Assembly (NCBI GenBank): GCA_003132205.1
Contig: PKWY01000027.1
Coordinates: 154,340-218,339, forward strand
Length of the DNA: 64,000 bases
Origin: Acidimicrobiaceae bacterium
GTDB lineage: Bacteria; Actinomycetota; Acidimicrobiia; Acidimicrobiales; RAAP-2
Reading direction: 5' to 3'
The position numbers and the translations under genes were made by a program. Position 1 is the stretch's first letter. Each line of letters begins with the position of its first letter. The notes beneath the pieces were generated by a model, which worked only from the letters and a program-made list of their open reading frames with translations, did not search any database and had not been told where the DNA came from. Shown here in pieces: positions 43,803-51,710 of this stretch.

Positions 43803-45025
43803 TGGCGCTTTCAACAATCGAAGAGGCTCTTGCCCAACTGCGCAGTGGCGGCATGGTCGTGGTTGTCGACGACGAGGACCGTGAGAACGAGGGCGACCTC
43901 ATCATGGCCGCCGAGGACGTGACGCCGGAGAGCATGGCGTTCTTCTTGGAGCACACGTCGGGGGTCTTCTGCGTCCCCCTGGAAGCGAGCCGCGCGGACG
44001 AGCTGGATCTTCCGCTCATGGTGGTGGCGAACACCGAGGCGCAGCGCACCGCGTTCACGATCACCGTTGACTACCGCCACGGAACGACGACCGGAATTTC
44101 GGCGAGCGACCGGGCGGCGACGGTGCGCGCGCTCATCAACCCCGAGACCCGGGCGACCGACCTCAACCGACCCGGCCACATATTCCCGCTGCGTTACCGG
44201 CCGGGTGGCGTGTTGAAGCGGGCCGGTCACACCGAAGCGACGGTCGACCTCTGCCGACTCGCCGGAAAGTACCCGTCGGGCGTGCTCTGCGAGATAGTGA
44301 CCGCGGACAAGGCTGACATGGCGCGGCTTCCCGAGCTGGAGGCTTTCGCCGAGAGGCATCACCTGCCGATCATCACCATCGCCGACCTGATTCGCTACCG
44401 TCGCCACCACGAGAAGCTGGTCAAGCGCGTCGCCGAGGCGGCAATGCCGACCGAGCACGGCCAGTTCCAAGCCTACGTCTTTGAAAGCGTGCTGGACGGA
44501 GAGCAGCACATGGCCCTCGTCTACGGCGACATCAGCCAGGCGAAGGATGTGCTGGTTCGCGTGCACTCGGAGTGCCTGACGGGCGACGCGTTGGGATCCC
44601 TGCGCTGTGACTGCGGTCCGCAGCTGCACACCGCGCTCGCCAAGATCGCCGCCGAAGGCGCCGGGGTGGTGGTGTACCTGCGCGGCCACGAAGGCCGTGG
44701 CATCGGGCTCGGTCACAAGATCCGCGCCTATGCGCTCCAAGAGGACGGGCACGACACCGTCGACGCCAATCTGGAGCTCGGACTTCCCGTCGATTCACGA
44801 GAGTACGGTATCGGCGCGCAGATCCTCGTCGACCTCGGGGTGACGACGATGCGGCTCATGACGAACAACCCGTCGAAGTACGGCGGTCTCGAGGGCTTCG
44901 GACTCAACATCGTTGAGAGGGTGCCCCTCGAGAGCCGCCCGACCGAGTTCAACATCGACTACCTGCGAACGAAGCGCGAGCGGATGGGCCACATCCTTGG
45001 GGGTCTCGATGACGTCAACGAGTGA
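43802..45025 (+). CDS. ribBA: 3,4-DHBP synthase / GTP cyclohydrolase II
   Basis: A fused enzyme of 407 residues. The RibB half has VVVDDEDRENEGDLIMAAED, TGISASDRAATVRAL and RPGHIFPLRYRPGG. The RibA half (from about residue 205) has the zinc site VHSECLTGDALGSLRCDCGP and the GTP site YLRGHEGRGIGLGHKI. It makes both riboflavin precursors. TGATG junction with ribD; the end overlaps ribH by 17 bases. Confidence 0.96.
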   Translation: MALSTIEEALAQLRSGGMVVVVDDEDRENEGDLIMAAEDVTPESMAFFLEHTSGVFCVPLEASRADELDLPLMVVANTEAQRTAFTITVDYRHGTTTGISASDRAATVRALINPETRATDLNRPGHIFPLRYRPGGVLKRAGHTEATVDLCRLAGKYPSGVLCEIVTADKADMARLPELEAFAERHHLPIITIADLIRYRRHHEKLVKRVAEAAMPTEHGQFQAYVFESVLDGEQHMALVYGDISQAKDVLVRVHSECLTGDALGSLRCDCGPQLHTALAKIAAEGAGVVVYLRGHEGRGIGLGHKIRAYALQEDGHDTVDANLELGLPVDSREYGIGAQILVDLGVTTMRLMTNNPSKYGGLEGFGLNIVERVPLESRPTEFNIDYLRTKRERMGHILGGLDDVNE

Positions 45026-45548
45026 GACCGAGTTCGATCCGTCCGTTGGCGAGGTGATCCGCGCGCAAGTCGGCGAGTATCTGGAGGGCACCCACGACGG
45101 CCGAGGTTTACGTATCGGCATCGTCTGCGCGCGGTTCAATGGCGGCATCACCACCCGACTCTTGGGCGCGGCGATTATGGCGCTTACTGAAGCGGGCGTG
45201 GACCGGAGCGATATCTCACTCGCGTGGGTTCCTGGGGCCTTCGAGATTCCCCTTGCCGCCCAGGCATTCGCCACCGGCCCCAAGGCCGTCGGCGCGGTCA
45301 TCACGCTCGGCGCGGTGATTCGAGGCGACACGGGCCACTACGAGGTCGTCGCGGGGGAGTGCGCCCGAGGGGTCCAGGCCGTGCAGCTTCGAACGGGAGT
45401 ACCAATCGTGTTCGGCGTCCTCACCACCAATACCATCGATCAAGCGCTTGAGCGTTCGCTGCCCGACGAGACGAACAAGGGACGCGAGTCGGCGCTCACC
45501 GCGCTCGAGATGGTTTCGGTCCTGGGCCAGGGTTCGCTGGCCCGCTGA
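45009..45548 (+). CDS. ribH: 6,7-dimethyl-8-ribityllumazine synthase
   Basis: A protein of 179 residues with an extra N-terminal tail of about 35 residues, then IGIVCARFNGGITTRLLGAA, AWVPGAFEIPLAAQ, the catalytic-His loop AVIRGDTGHYEVVAGE and FGVLTTNTIDQALERS. It makes lumazine. The usual T-P-H of the active loop reads T-G-H, a small deviation. The ATG inside the end of ribBA is used because it removes a non-homologous extension. Confidence 0.92.
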   Translation: MTSTSETEFDPSVGEVIRAQVGEYLEGTHDGRGLRIGIVCARFNGGITTRLLGAAIMALTEAGVDRSDISLAWVPGAFEIPLAAQAFATGPKAVGAVITLGAVIRGDTGHYEVVAGECARGVQAVQLRTGVPIVFGVLTTNTIDQALERSLPDETNKGRESALTALEMVSVLGQGSLAR

Positions 45549-45550
45549 TC

Positions 45551-45775
45551 GTGACCTACGGCGTCATTGAGGCGTTCAATGAGCAACGTGGCGATGGATT
45601 CTTTCGCAGCGACGCCGGAGAGTTGATGTACTTCCACTGCGTGTGCGTCGCCGACGGATCACGAACAATCCCCATTGACGTTCGAGCGCAGGGTCTCCGC
45701 GCGGTCGGGCACCTGGGTCGAGACGAACTCGTCGAGGTGCAGCCCCTCAGCCAGGAGAGCACCGGAAGCGACTAG
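45551..45775 (+). CDS. Cold-shock-domain-like small protein
   Basis: A protein of 74 residues: GVIEAFNEQRGDGFFRSDAG and MYFHCVCVADG follow the cold-shock pattern (G-x-V-x-x-F-N-x3-G-x-G-F and F-x-H), with a final VGHLGRDELVEVQPL strand. The nucleic-acid aromatic positions are only partly kept, so it may be a diverged OB-fold RNA binder. The GTG start is 2 bases after ribH, so it rides on the rib transcript. It overlaps the convergent secreted-protein gene by 4 bases. Confidence 0.65.
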   Translation: MTYGVIEAFNEQRGDGFFRSDAGELMYFHCVCVADGSRTIPIDVRAQGLRAVGHLGRDELVEVQPLSQESTGSD

Positions 45776-46158
45776 TGACTCGGTGGTTTCCCGAGGTTGG
45801 TAAGCGCAATATCGCGAGCCTCGACCGCCTGGGCGAGGGCTAACTCATACGCCGCTCGAGCGGTGCTGCGACCGGCTGCGTTGGTCGCCTGGCGCTTGGC
45901 CGACTGGAAGATCGCTTGGGCGACGAACACCGCGTTCTTGAAGGTTTGGTTGATTTCCTGGCGGGCCTGCTTGTACTGGGAGAGGTCCAGGTGCTTCACC
46001 CTCTGGGGATACGTCGAGGTGGTGGTCGACGTCGAGGTGGTGGGAGCGGGTCCGGAGTTGGGCTGGGTTCCTGAGGCGTAGGCCGCGAGAGGGGCGACCA
46101 GAGCGACGCTCGCGGCAATGACCACCGCGGCCACCGCACGGGTTAGGAACTTCCTCAT
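45772..46158 (-). CDS. Secreted protein of unknown function, 128 aa
   Basis: The signal peptide MRKFLTRAVAAVVIAASVAL, then VAPLAAYASG with a likely cleavage after AYA, is followed by a Thr/Ser/Pro-rich linker (PAPTTSTSTTTSTYPQ) and a helical region rich in Ala, Gln and Arg (YKQARQEINQTFKNAVFVAQ). A ribosome site AAAGGGGAA precedes the ATG. No family recognised. It is divergent from the two-component genes, which may sense the envelope. Confidence 0.65.
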   Translation of the reverse strand: MRKFLTRAVAAVVIAASVALVAPLAAYASGTQPNSGPAPTTSTSTTTSTYPQRVKHLDLSQYKQARQEINQTFKNAVFVAQAIFQSAKRQATNAAGRSTARAAYELALAQAVEARDIALTNLGKPPSH

Positions 46159-46289
46159 CCGGATTCCCCTTTCACAGGTATGGCTCTAAGAGTACCGCGT
46201 AAGGCTGTGAAATCCCTGTGGCCCAGATCAATGTTGGCTGTGAACGCGCCCGTATCGCCATTGCCCATTGAGGCTCGCAACGAGACGGG

Positions 46290-46295
46290 TACGCT
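46290..46295 (+). promoter_or_regulatory. Putative leaderless -10 box before the two-component operon (TACGCT)
   Basis: TACGCT is six bases upstream of ATG 46302, not of the regulator's own ATG at 46316. Under the window's usual geometry, transcription would start at 46302 and give a five-codon open frame ahead of the regulator. Confidence 0.4.
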
Positions 46296-46301
46296 CGCAC
46301 C

Positions 46302-46319
46302 ATGGTGGTTGAGCGATGA
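46302..46319 (+). CDS. Possible five-codon leader peptide MVVER
   Basis: ATG GTG GTT GAG CGA TGA. Its stop overlaps the response-regulator start as ATGA, the same arrangement that couples the annotated operon genes. Such a mini-frame could deliver ribosomes to the regulator start, which lacks a Shine-Dalgarno. This is inference from position only. Confidence 0.3.
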   Translation: MVVER

Positions 46320-47002
46320 CGACGGTGCTGGTGGTTGATGACGAGCCGGGAGTACGCGACCTGCTGAGTGACGCGTTGAGGATCGCGGGTTACGAGGCCG
46401 AGACCGCCGCCAACGGCAACGAGGCTTTCGAGGTGCTCCATCGCCGCCGGGCCGACCTTTGCATCGTGGACATAAACATGCCGAATATGAACGGCTTCGA
46501 ATTCTTGAACAAGTTGCGCGAGCACGACACGACGACCCCGGTGCTGCTGCTCTCGGCGAGGGATTCGAGTGAGGACGTCGCGCAGGGACTTCGCTTCGGG
46601 GCCGATGACTACGTGCGCAAGCCTTTCAGCCTCGAAGAGTTGCTCCTGCGGGTGCAGGCCATACTGCGCCGCGTCAACCAGGACGTCGACGACGACCTCG
46701 TGTACGAGTGCGACCGGCTCACGATGAATGTCGATCGACATCTGGTCCATCTCGACGAGGAGCTGGTCGACCTCTCGGCGACGGAGTTCCGGCTCCTCGA
46801 GGTGCTGATGGAGCGGAAGAATCGCCTGGTGACGCGCGAGCAGCTCCTGCGAGAAGTGTGGAATATTGATTTCGACTCCGAGACCTCGGTACTCGACACC
46901 TACATCTCGTACCTGCGTCGAAAGATCCACAAAGTCGACTTCGCCCCCGTGAGCACCGTGCGCGGTGTTGGTTTCAAGTTGGTTGACGAAAGCCCCACGT
47001 AG
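46316..47002 (+). CDS. OmpR-family response regulator
   Basis: A protein of 228 residues: receiver domain with acidic pocket VVDDE (8-10), phospho-acceptor Asp52 in CIVDINMPNMNG, Thr/Ser switch LLLSARDS and Lys102 in RKPFSL. It is followed by a winged helix with LSATEFRLLEVLMERKNRLV and YISYLRRKIH for DNA recognition. The structure is PrrA/MtrA-like, but orthology cannot be fixed by eye. The stop overlaps the kinase GTG, so the two are co-translated. Confidence 0.92.
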   Translation: MTTVLVVDDEPGVRDLLSDALRIAGYEAETAANGNEAFEVLHRRRADLCIVDINMPNMNGFEFLNKLREHDTTTPVLLLSARDSSEDVAQGLRFGADDYVRKPFSLEELLLRVQAILRRVNQDVDDDLVYECDRLTMNVDRHLVHLDEELVDLSATEFRLLEVLMERKNRLVTREQLLREVWNIDFDSETSVLDTYISYLRRKIHKVDFAPVSTVRGVGFKLVDESPT

Positions 47003-48351
47003 TGCGACTTGCCACCCGGCTGACCATCTTGCTCATCGTCATTACCGTGGCAGTGGCTTTCAGCGTTGGCCTCTACGCGGTCAACACCAGCACCCACGCG
47101 GCGTATTTGACGTTGGACGACTCGATCAACACGGTGGTCGACAGCGGGCTCAGCGACCCCAACTCGGCGTTGAGCCGGGCCCTCAACGTCGTCCAGAACA
47201 ACGACCTGGACCTGACGCTGGACGTTGTCTATCCGTCGGGTCCCATAACCCAGATCAACCGGGGTCGGGTGCCGTTCACCGCCACGCCGACGCGGGCCGT
47301 CGTGCGCGCTTCGCTGGCCAGGGTGGTCGGCGTACCGGACCTGCCGGGCTTTCGCGTTCGCTCTCTCGATATCGGCGGCGGCGACTACCTCGTGGTGGCG
47401 GCGTCGACGCAGAGCATCGTGCGCTCGAGCCAGCAGCTCATCTTGCGTGTGGCGCTCGCCGCGCTGCTCGCCTCGCTGGCCATGGTGGTGGTCGCGCGCC
47501 TCTTCATGCGTCGCGATCTGGTGACGATGGAGGAGTTGATCGACTTCGCCTCGGACGTCGCCCAGGGCGATACCTATGAAGAGATCCCCGACCGGCGAGG
47601 CAGTCGCGACCTGCTCGAGCTTCGAGAGGCGCTCGCAACCATGGTTGAATCCCTGCACGAGAAGATCGAGGTCGAGTCGCGCCACGCCGAAACCATGCAG
47701 CTCTTCATCGGCGACGCCTCGCACGAACTTCGAACACCGCTCACGGTGATCAAGGGCTACACCGAGCTGATGAGCAGTTCCGACGTCTCGCCCGAGCAGC
47801 AGGCCCGCTCCCTCGACCGGATGCGCCGCGAGATCGCGAGGATGGAAGCGCTCGTGAGCGACCTCTTGCTGCTCGCCGAAATCCGCGAGCTGCCGCGCGA
47901 CGGCAAGGACACGATCAATCTCAGCGATGTCGTGACCGCGAGCGTCTGTGATTTTCGAGACGACTCGCCCCAGCGGCCGATCACGGAGAGCATCGAGGCC
48001 GGCGTGCTTCTCGAGGGGCGTCGGGACTTCGTTGAGCGTCTGATCACTAACGCATTAAGCAACGTCGCGCGCCACACGGCGGAGTTCGCCCCGGTGCGCA
48101 TCGCCCTCGAGCGCCGAGGCGCCGTGGTCAAGCTCACCATCGAGGACGGCGGGGAAGGACTGCTTTCGTACGGGACTCGTCCTGAGCGGTTTCGCCGCTT
48201 TGACCCGTCTCGCTCGCGCTCCTCAGGCGGTTCGGGCCTCGGCATGAGCATCATGGCCGATCTCAGCGAGGCGTTGGGCGGGTCCATGACCACGTCCAAG
48301 AGCCCACTCGGAGGGCTCCGCCTCAGCTTCAGCTTCCCGAGCGTTCGCTAG
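47002..48351 (+). CDS. Sensor histidine kinase
   Basis: A protein of 449 residues. TM1 is at about 7-28, an extracellular sensor domain at about 29-143, TM2 at about 145-168, then a HAMP-like linker. The dimerisation domain has the phospho-acceptor His241 in GDASHELRTPLTVIKGY. The ATPase domain has N-box LITNALSNVARHT, G1 IEDGGEGL, the F-box RRFDPSRSRSSGGSGLGMSI. It phosphorylates the regulator encoded upstream. The sensor domain matches nothing I recognise, so the signal is unknown. Confidence 0.92.
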   Translation: MRLATRLTILLIVITVAVAFSVGLYAVNTSTHAAYLTLDDSINTVVDSGLSDPNSALSRALNVVQNNDLDLTLDVVYPSGPITQINRGRVPFTATPTRAVVRASLARVVGVPDLPGFRVRSLDIGGGDYLVVAASTQSIVRSSQQLILRVALAALLASLAMVVVARLFMRRDLVTMEELIDFASDVAQGDTYEEIPDRRGSRDLLELREALATMVESLHEKIEVESRHAETMQLFIGDASHELRTPLTVIKGYTELMSSSDVSPEQQARSLDRMRREIARMEALVSDLLLLAEIRELPRDGKDTINLSDVVTASVCDFRDDSPQRPITESIEAGVLLEGRRDFVERLITNALSNVARHTAEFAPVRIALERRGAVVKLTIEDGGEGLLSYGTRPERFRRFDPSRSRSSGGSGLGMSIMADLSEALGGSMTTSKSPLGGLRLSFSFPSVR

Positions 48352-48644
48352 TTGCCTTGCTGAGCCTGGGTCGTGGCTCGAACGAAGACCTGCTGAACCT
48401 CGGCGAGCGCGTTTCGATAGAGGTCGACGTGTTCGCCCAAGCGCTCGCCTCCGGCGTTGATCATCGCGCTCAGGGTGTCGATCACCAGTTGGGCGCCGGT
48501 CAAATTTGGGGGTGTCTCGGCGAGATGCACGGCGGCGACTTGGAGCAGGACAAAGATGTGGTTGGCGAGGATAATCTCCACCGGCGTGTCGCGGAAGTAC
48601 GCGATCTCTTCTGATTCGACGACGCCGTCCGGTTCTTTGCTCAT
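48348..48644 (-). CDS. DUF1844-family protein
   Basis: A small helical protein of 98 residues: TPVEIILANHIFVLLQVAAV, HLAETPPNLTGAQLVIDTLS and a C-terminal helix LYRNALAEVQQVFVRATTQ match the DUF1844 pattern. The function is unknown; the family is often encoded near infC in actinobacteria, as here. The stop overlaps the convergent kinase end by 4 bases. Confidence 0.75.
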   Translation of the reverse strand: MSKEPDGVVESEEIAYFRDTPVEIILANHIFVLLQVAAVHLAETPPNLTGAQLVIDTLSAMINAGGERLGEHVDLYRNALAEVQQVFVRATTQAQQGN

Positions 48645-48669
48645 GGGACCAAATTACTGGTTGTCTCGC

Positions 48670-49364
48670 TCACCCGTTGGAGGTGGGCCCCGGCGGCGGC
48701 CCGCCGACTGGACCGGCGGCACCCGGTCCAGTCGGAGCCCCCTTGGGTGGTTTGACCCTTGTGCAGTGTGCCGCCCGAGGCGCCGAGTCCGCCTGGCGAC
48801 GTCGAGCGGCACTGGCCGCCGGGTCCAGCTCCGACTCCAGCGCCGCCGTTGTCGATGCCGCCGGCGGACATCGAATTGAACGACCGCACCGCCGCTGCGG
48901 CGAGGGCGGCGATGAGGGCCCATGCGAGGAGTCGGGGCAGTCGCGTGAGGAGCCACGCCGCGAGCAAGGCAATGAGACCCATCGCCGGCAAGTAGAAGCG
49001 GATGACGGGGACGGTGAACGCTCCAATCGCGCCCTGGCTTCCACTGATCTGGGACACCATCCAGCTGTAATTGAGATAGAGAACCCAGAGCCCAGCCAAC
49101 CAACGACGAGCACGGCCCAACGTGCGCGTCGCGCCGGGCGGCCGTCTTCTTCTCGCCATCCGTACTCGATCGATGCCTCCAGAATCGAACCGTGATCCCC
49201 GCGACGGCCACCGAGGCCAAGATCCACCTCGGCAGGGACGTGGTGAGATCGCGGGCCATGCCCTTCAGGCTCGGCCAAGAGCTCGAGAGCGAGAATCTGA
49301 TCTCGTTCGATGCGTATCCCGTCGACGTGACCTTGCCGTAGGCCCACTGGTCAAAAGCCAGCAT
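48670..49364 (-). pseudogene. Remnant of a membrane glycosyltransferase (GT39-like C-terminal part)
   Basis: Reading the minus strand, one frame gives AFDQWAYGKVTSTGYASNEI and PRWILASVAVAGITVRFW. A second frame then gives LAGLWVLYLNYSWMVSQISG with APVIRFYLP-like and LIALLAAWLLTRLPRLL spans. A third may give the Gly/Pro-rich tail ending GGPPPGPTSNG at 48670. This is the pattern of the last spans of a polytopic mannosyl- or arabinosyltransferase. The N-terminal two thirds are absent and at least one frameshift (about 49140-49200) breaks it. Together with the leader it fills the 1-kb gap between the DUF1844 gene and infC. Confidence 0.5.
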
Positions 49365-49443
49365 CGTGGCGGCAGCGAGGACTTTCCGACGCCGCTGCGA
49401 GGTTCCAGGGGGCTCGGTTTCGACCGCGTGGGGAGTGACATGA

Positions 49444-49472
49444 TTGAAGTGGCTACGAAGAAACCCTAAATA
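49444..49472 (+). promoter_or_regulatory. Possible promoter of the infC operon
   Basis: TTGAAG (49444-49449) and TAAATA (49467-49472) are 17 bases apart in a locally AT-rich patch, the only such patch upstream of infC. It would give a leader of about 200 bases. The -10 match is modest. Confidence 0.3.
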
Positions 49473-49638
49473 ACCAGGGTTTTGGCCTAATGAACATGAA
49501 AAAGATGCAGTACTACCCGATCGGGTCTTCTGCTAACGTTGTGAGGCAGTTCACAGCAAGTGAGGTTGGCATAGCCAATGTCCACCTGGCCACCAGCGTG
49601 CGCCGGGTTCCCAGGAGTTTTGCGCCCCGCTTGCCGTG

Positions 49639-49659
49639 GCGACGCCATCGAGGCGTCGC
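49639..49659 (+). promoter_or_regulatory. Leader hairpin just before the infC ribosome site
   Basis: GCGACGCC (49639-49646) and GGCGTCGC (49652-49659) form a perfect 8-pair stem with loop ATCGA, ending 7 bases before the AAGGAG of infC. No U-run follows. It may be part of a leader controlling the infC-rpmI-rplT operon, whose products are autoregulated in other bacteria. Confidence 0.4.
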
Positions 49660-49678
49660 GTAGAGCAAGGAGTGAGTT

Positions 49679-50290
49679 ATCGCAACAGTGCCTGGAGACC
49701 ACCGCGTCAATGATCGCATTCGTGTGGACACCGTTCGTTTGATTGACAATGAGGGTAATCAACGTGGCGTCGTACCGACTCGCGAAGCCTTGGCGTTGGC
49801 CCGAAGCCTCGATCTTGATCTGGTGGAGATCGCGCCTACCGCGCAGCCACCGGTTTGTCGGATCATGGACTACGGAAAGTTCAAGTTCGACGAAGCCCAA
49901 AAGGCCAAAGAGTCGCGTCGAAAGACCCAGAACGTTGGCGTGAAAGAGATGAAGTACCGCCCGAAGATCGGTCCCGGTGACTTCGACACGAAGACGCGCC
50001 TCGTCGAGAAGTTCTTGAACGAAGGTCACAAGGTGAAGATCACGATCATGTTTCGCGGACGCGAATCAGCTCATCCCGAACTGGGAAAGAAGATCCTGGA
50101 CCGGATCGTCGAGAAGTTGACTGACACGGCCAAGGTCGAGTCTGCCCCCAAGCTCGATGGTCGCAACATGATCATGGTGCTCGGACCGGAGAAGAAGGCC
50201 AAGCCCAAGAGCGCTGAGAGTTCGAAAGAAGTACCGAAGGAAGAAGTCGTACCGAGTGTTTCGGTCGAAGTTACGCAAGAGGAGGGCTGA
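49679..50290 (+). CDS. infC: Translation initiation factor IF-3 (probable ATC start)
   Basis: A protein of about 203 residues: DHRVNDRIRVDTVRLIDNEG and PPVCRIMDYGKFKFDEAQKA in the N-domain, GPGDFDTKTRLVEKFLNEGH and TIMFRGRESAHPELGKKIL in the C-domain, and a charged tail. IF-3 checks the start codon and the initiator tRNA on the 30S subunit. AAGGAG (49667-49672) is six bases before ATC 49679 but 15 before the first standard in-frame start, GTG 49688. A rare start is the basis of infC autoregulation in E. coli (AUU), so ATC is preferred here. Confidence 0.88.
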   Translation: MATVPGDHRVNDRIRVDTVRLIDNEGNQRGVVPTREALALARSLDLDLVEIAPTAQPPVCRIMDYGKFKFDEAQKAKESRRKTQNVGVKEMKYRPKIGPGDFDTKTRLVEKFLNEGHKVKITIMFRGRESAHPELGKKILDRIVEKLTDTAKVESAPKLDGRNMIMVLGPEKKAKPKSAESSKEVPKEEVVPSVSVEVTQEEG

Positions 50291-50291
50291 G

Positions 50292-50486
50292 ATGCCGAAG
50301 ATGAAGACAGACAGTGGCGCGAAGAAGCGCATCAAGGTCACGGGCAGCGGCAAGTTGCGCCGTGGCAAGGCGTTCCGTGGTCACCTCATGGAGAAGAAGT
50401 CGTCGGTGCGGGCTCGTCGCCTCGGACGCGAGACTGACATCTCGCCGGCGATCGAGAAGAAGATCAAGCGAATGATGGGCCTGTAG
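50292..50486 (+). CDS. rpmI: Ribosomal protein bL35
   Basis: A protein of 64 residues, Lys/Arg-rich: MPKMKTDSGAKKRIKVTGSG and RGKAFRGHLMEKKSSVRARR are family signatures. One base separates it from infC, and the infC end GAGGAGGGC acts as its ribosome site. Standard infC-rpmI-rplT order. Confidence 0.96.
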   Translation: MPKMKTDSGAKKRIKVTGSGKLRRGKAFRGHLMEKKSSVRARRLGRETDISPAIEKKIKRMMGL

Positions 50487-50513
50487 AGAGCGAATGAGGA
50501 GAGAGGAACTGAC

Positions 50514-50873
50514 ATGGCACGAGTAAAGAGGGCGGTCAACGCCAAGAAGCACCACAAGGCGATTTTGGAAGAAGCGAAGGGTTACTACGGTGACCGCAGC
50601 CGCACCTTCCGCGCCGCAAACCAGGCAGTCCAGCACGCGGGCGTGTACGCATTCCGCGACCGCCGCGCGCGCAAGGGCGAGATGCGCCGTCTTTGGATCC
50701 AGCGGATCAACGCCGGCACCCGCGCCCACGGCCTCAGCTACAGCCGTTTCATTGCCGGCCTGAATGCTGCCGGCATCGAAGTCGACCGTCGCATGTTGGC
50801 GGAGCTCGCCGTGAACGACAACGCCGCCTTCTCGGCCATTGTTGCTCAGGCCAATGCCGCATTGACGAAGTAG
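50514..50873 (+). CDS. rplT: Ribosomal protein bL20
   Basis: A protein of 119 residues: [59 protein letters not shown] and a final [13 protein letters not shown]. It is a 23S assembly protein and, in other bacteria, the repressor of this operon. AGGAGAG precedes the ATG. Confidence 0.97.
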   Translation: MARVKRAVNAKKHHKAILEEAKGYYGDRSRTFRAANQAVQHAGVYAFRDRRARKGEMRRLWIQRINAGTRAHGLSYSRFIAGLNAAGIEVDRRMLAELAVNDNAAFSAIVAQANAALTK

Positions 50874-50891
50874 GTCGTCCTGATCGAGGCG

Positions 50892-51710
50892 TTGGGGTCG
50901 TCACACCAGCGAGTGCGTCGGCTCCGACGCCTCATTCAGAAGCGCTCCCTGCGCTGGAGCGAAGGAGTCTGCGTCCTCGAAGGACCCGATCTCATCGACG
51001 CGGCTCTGGAAGCCGGCGTTGAATTTGAGGCGGTCTACGTCGACGCCGCGGCGTCGAGCGACTCGGTCGCTGAGACCGTTCGAAGGGCGCAGGCCTCGCG
51101 GATCCGGGTATTCAGCCTCGGCGAGGGCGTTCTCGAGAAGGTCGCCGACGCCCAGAGTCCTCAACCGATCCTCGCGTCCGTGCGGTTCCCGGTGGTCGAC
51201 GTCCACGATATTGCGGTCGAGGGACTCGTCGTGATCCTGCACGACGTTCGCGATCCGGGCAACGCCGGGACGATCATTCGATCGGCCGACGCCGGCGGGG
51301 CGACGGCAGTGGTGATCACTGGCCAGTCCGTGGACCCGTTCAACCCGAAGACCCTGCGGGCCACCGCGGGCTCGATCTTCCATCTGCCGGTTGCCGTGGC
51401 TTCGCTCGAGGATGCGCTGGACCACTTCAAACGGGGTGGGGCCCAGATCTACGCGGCCGTCGTGCGGGGTGCGGCGAGCTACCGCAGCATTGATTTCTCC
51501 AAGCCCACGGTGGTGGTGATTGGCAATGAAGCCACCGGGCTTGATGATCCGTCGATTGAGCTGTGCGACGCTTCGCTCACCATACCCATGGCGGGGCGAA
51601 GCGAGTCGTTGAACGCAGCCATCGCCGCGTCGCTCATCGTGTTTGAAGCGCTCCACCAGCGAAGTGACGCCACCCCCATATCGACACCTCGTAGCCTTGA
51701 AGAGTTATGA
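50892..51710 (+). CDS. tsnR: TrmH/SpoU-family RNA methyltransferase
   Basis: A SPOUT methyltransferase of about 272 residues. It has an N-terminal L30e-like RNA-binding part (HQRVRRLRRLIQKRSLRWSE, VCVLEGPDLIDAALEAG), then the knot motifs ILHDVRDPGNAGTIIRSADA, VVIGNEATGLDD and TIPMAGRSESLNAAIAASL. It methylates a ribose in rRNA or tRNA; the exact target is not evident. The symbol follows the usual name at this locus. TTG 50892 is the first standard start; the true start could be a few codons upstream. Confidence 0.85.
   Translation: MGSSHQRVRRLRRLIQKRSLRWSEGVCVLEGPDLIDAALEAGVEFEAVYVDAAASSDSVAETVRRAQASRIRVFSLGEGVLEKVADAQSPQPILASVRFPVVDVHDIAVEGLVVILHDVRDPGNAGTIIRSADAGGATAVVITGQSVDPFNPKTLRATAGSIFHLPVAVASLEDALDHFKRGGAQIYAAVVRGAASYRSIDFSKPTVVVIGNEATGLDDPSIELCDASLTIPMAGRSESLNAAIAASLIVFEALHQRSDATPISTPRSLEEL

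Noticed and set aside
49688-49690. GTG as the infC start
   Set aside because: It is 15 bases from the Shine-Dalgarno; ATC at six bases fits better and has a family precedent for rare starts.
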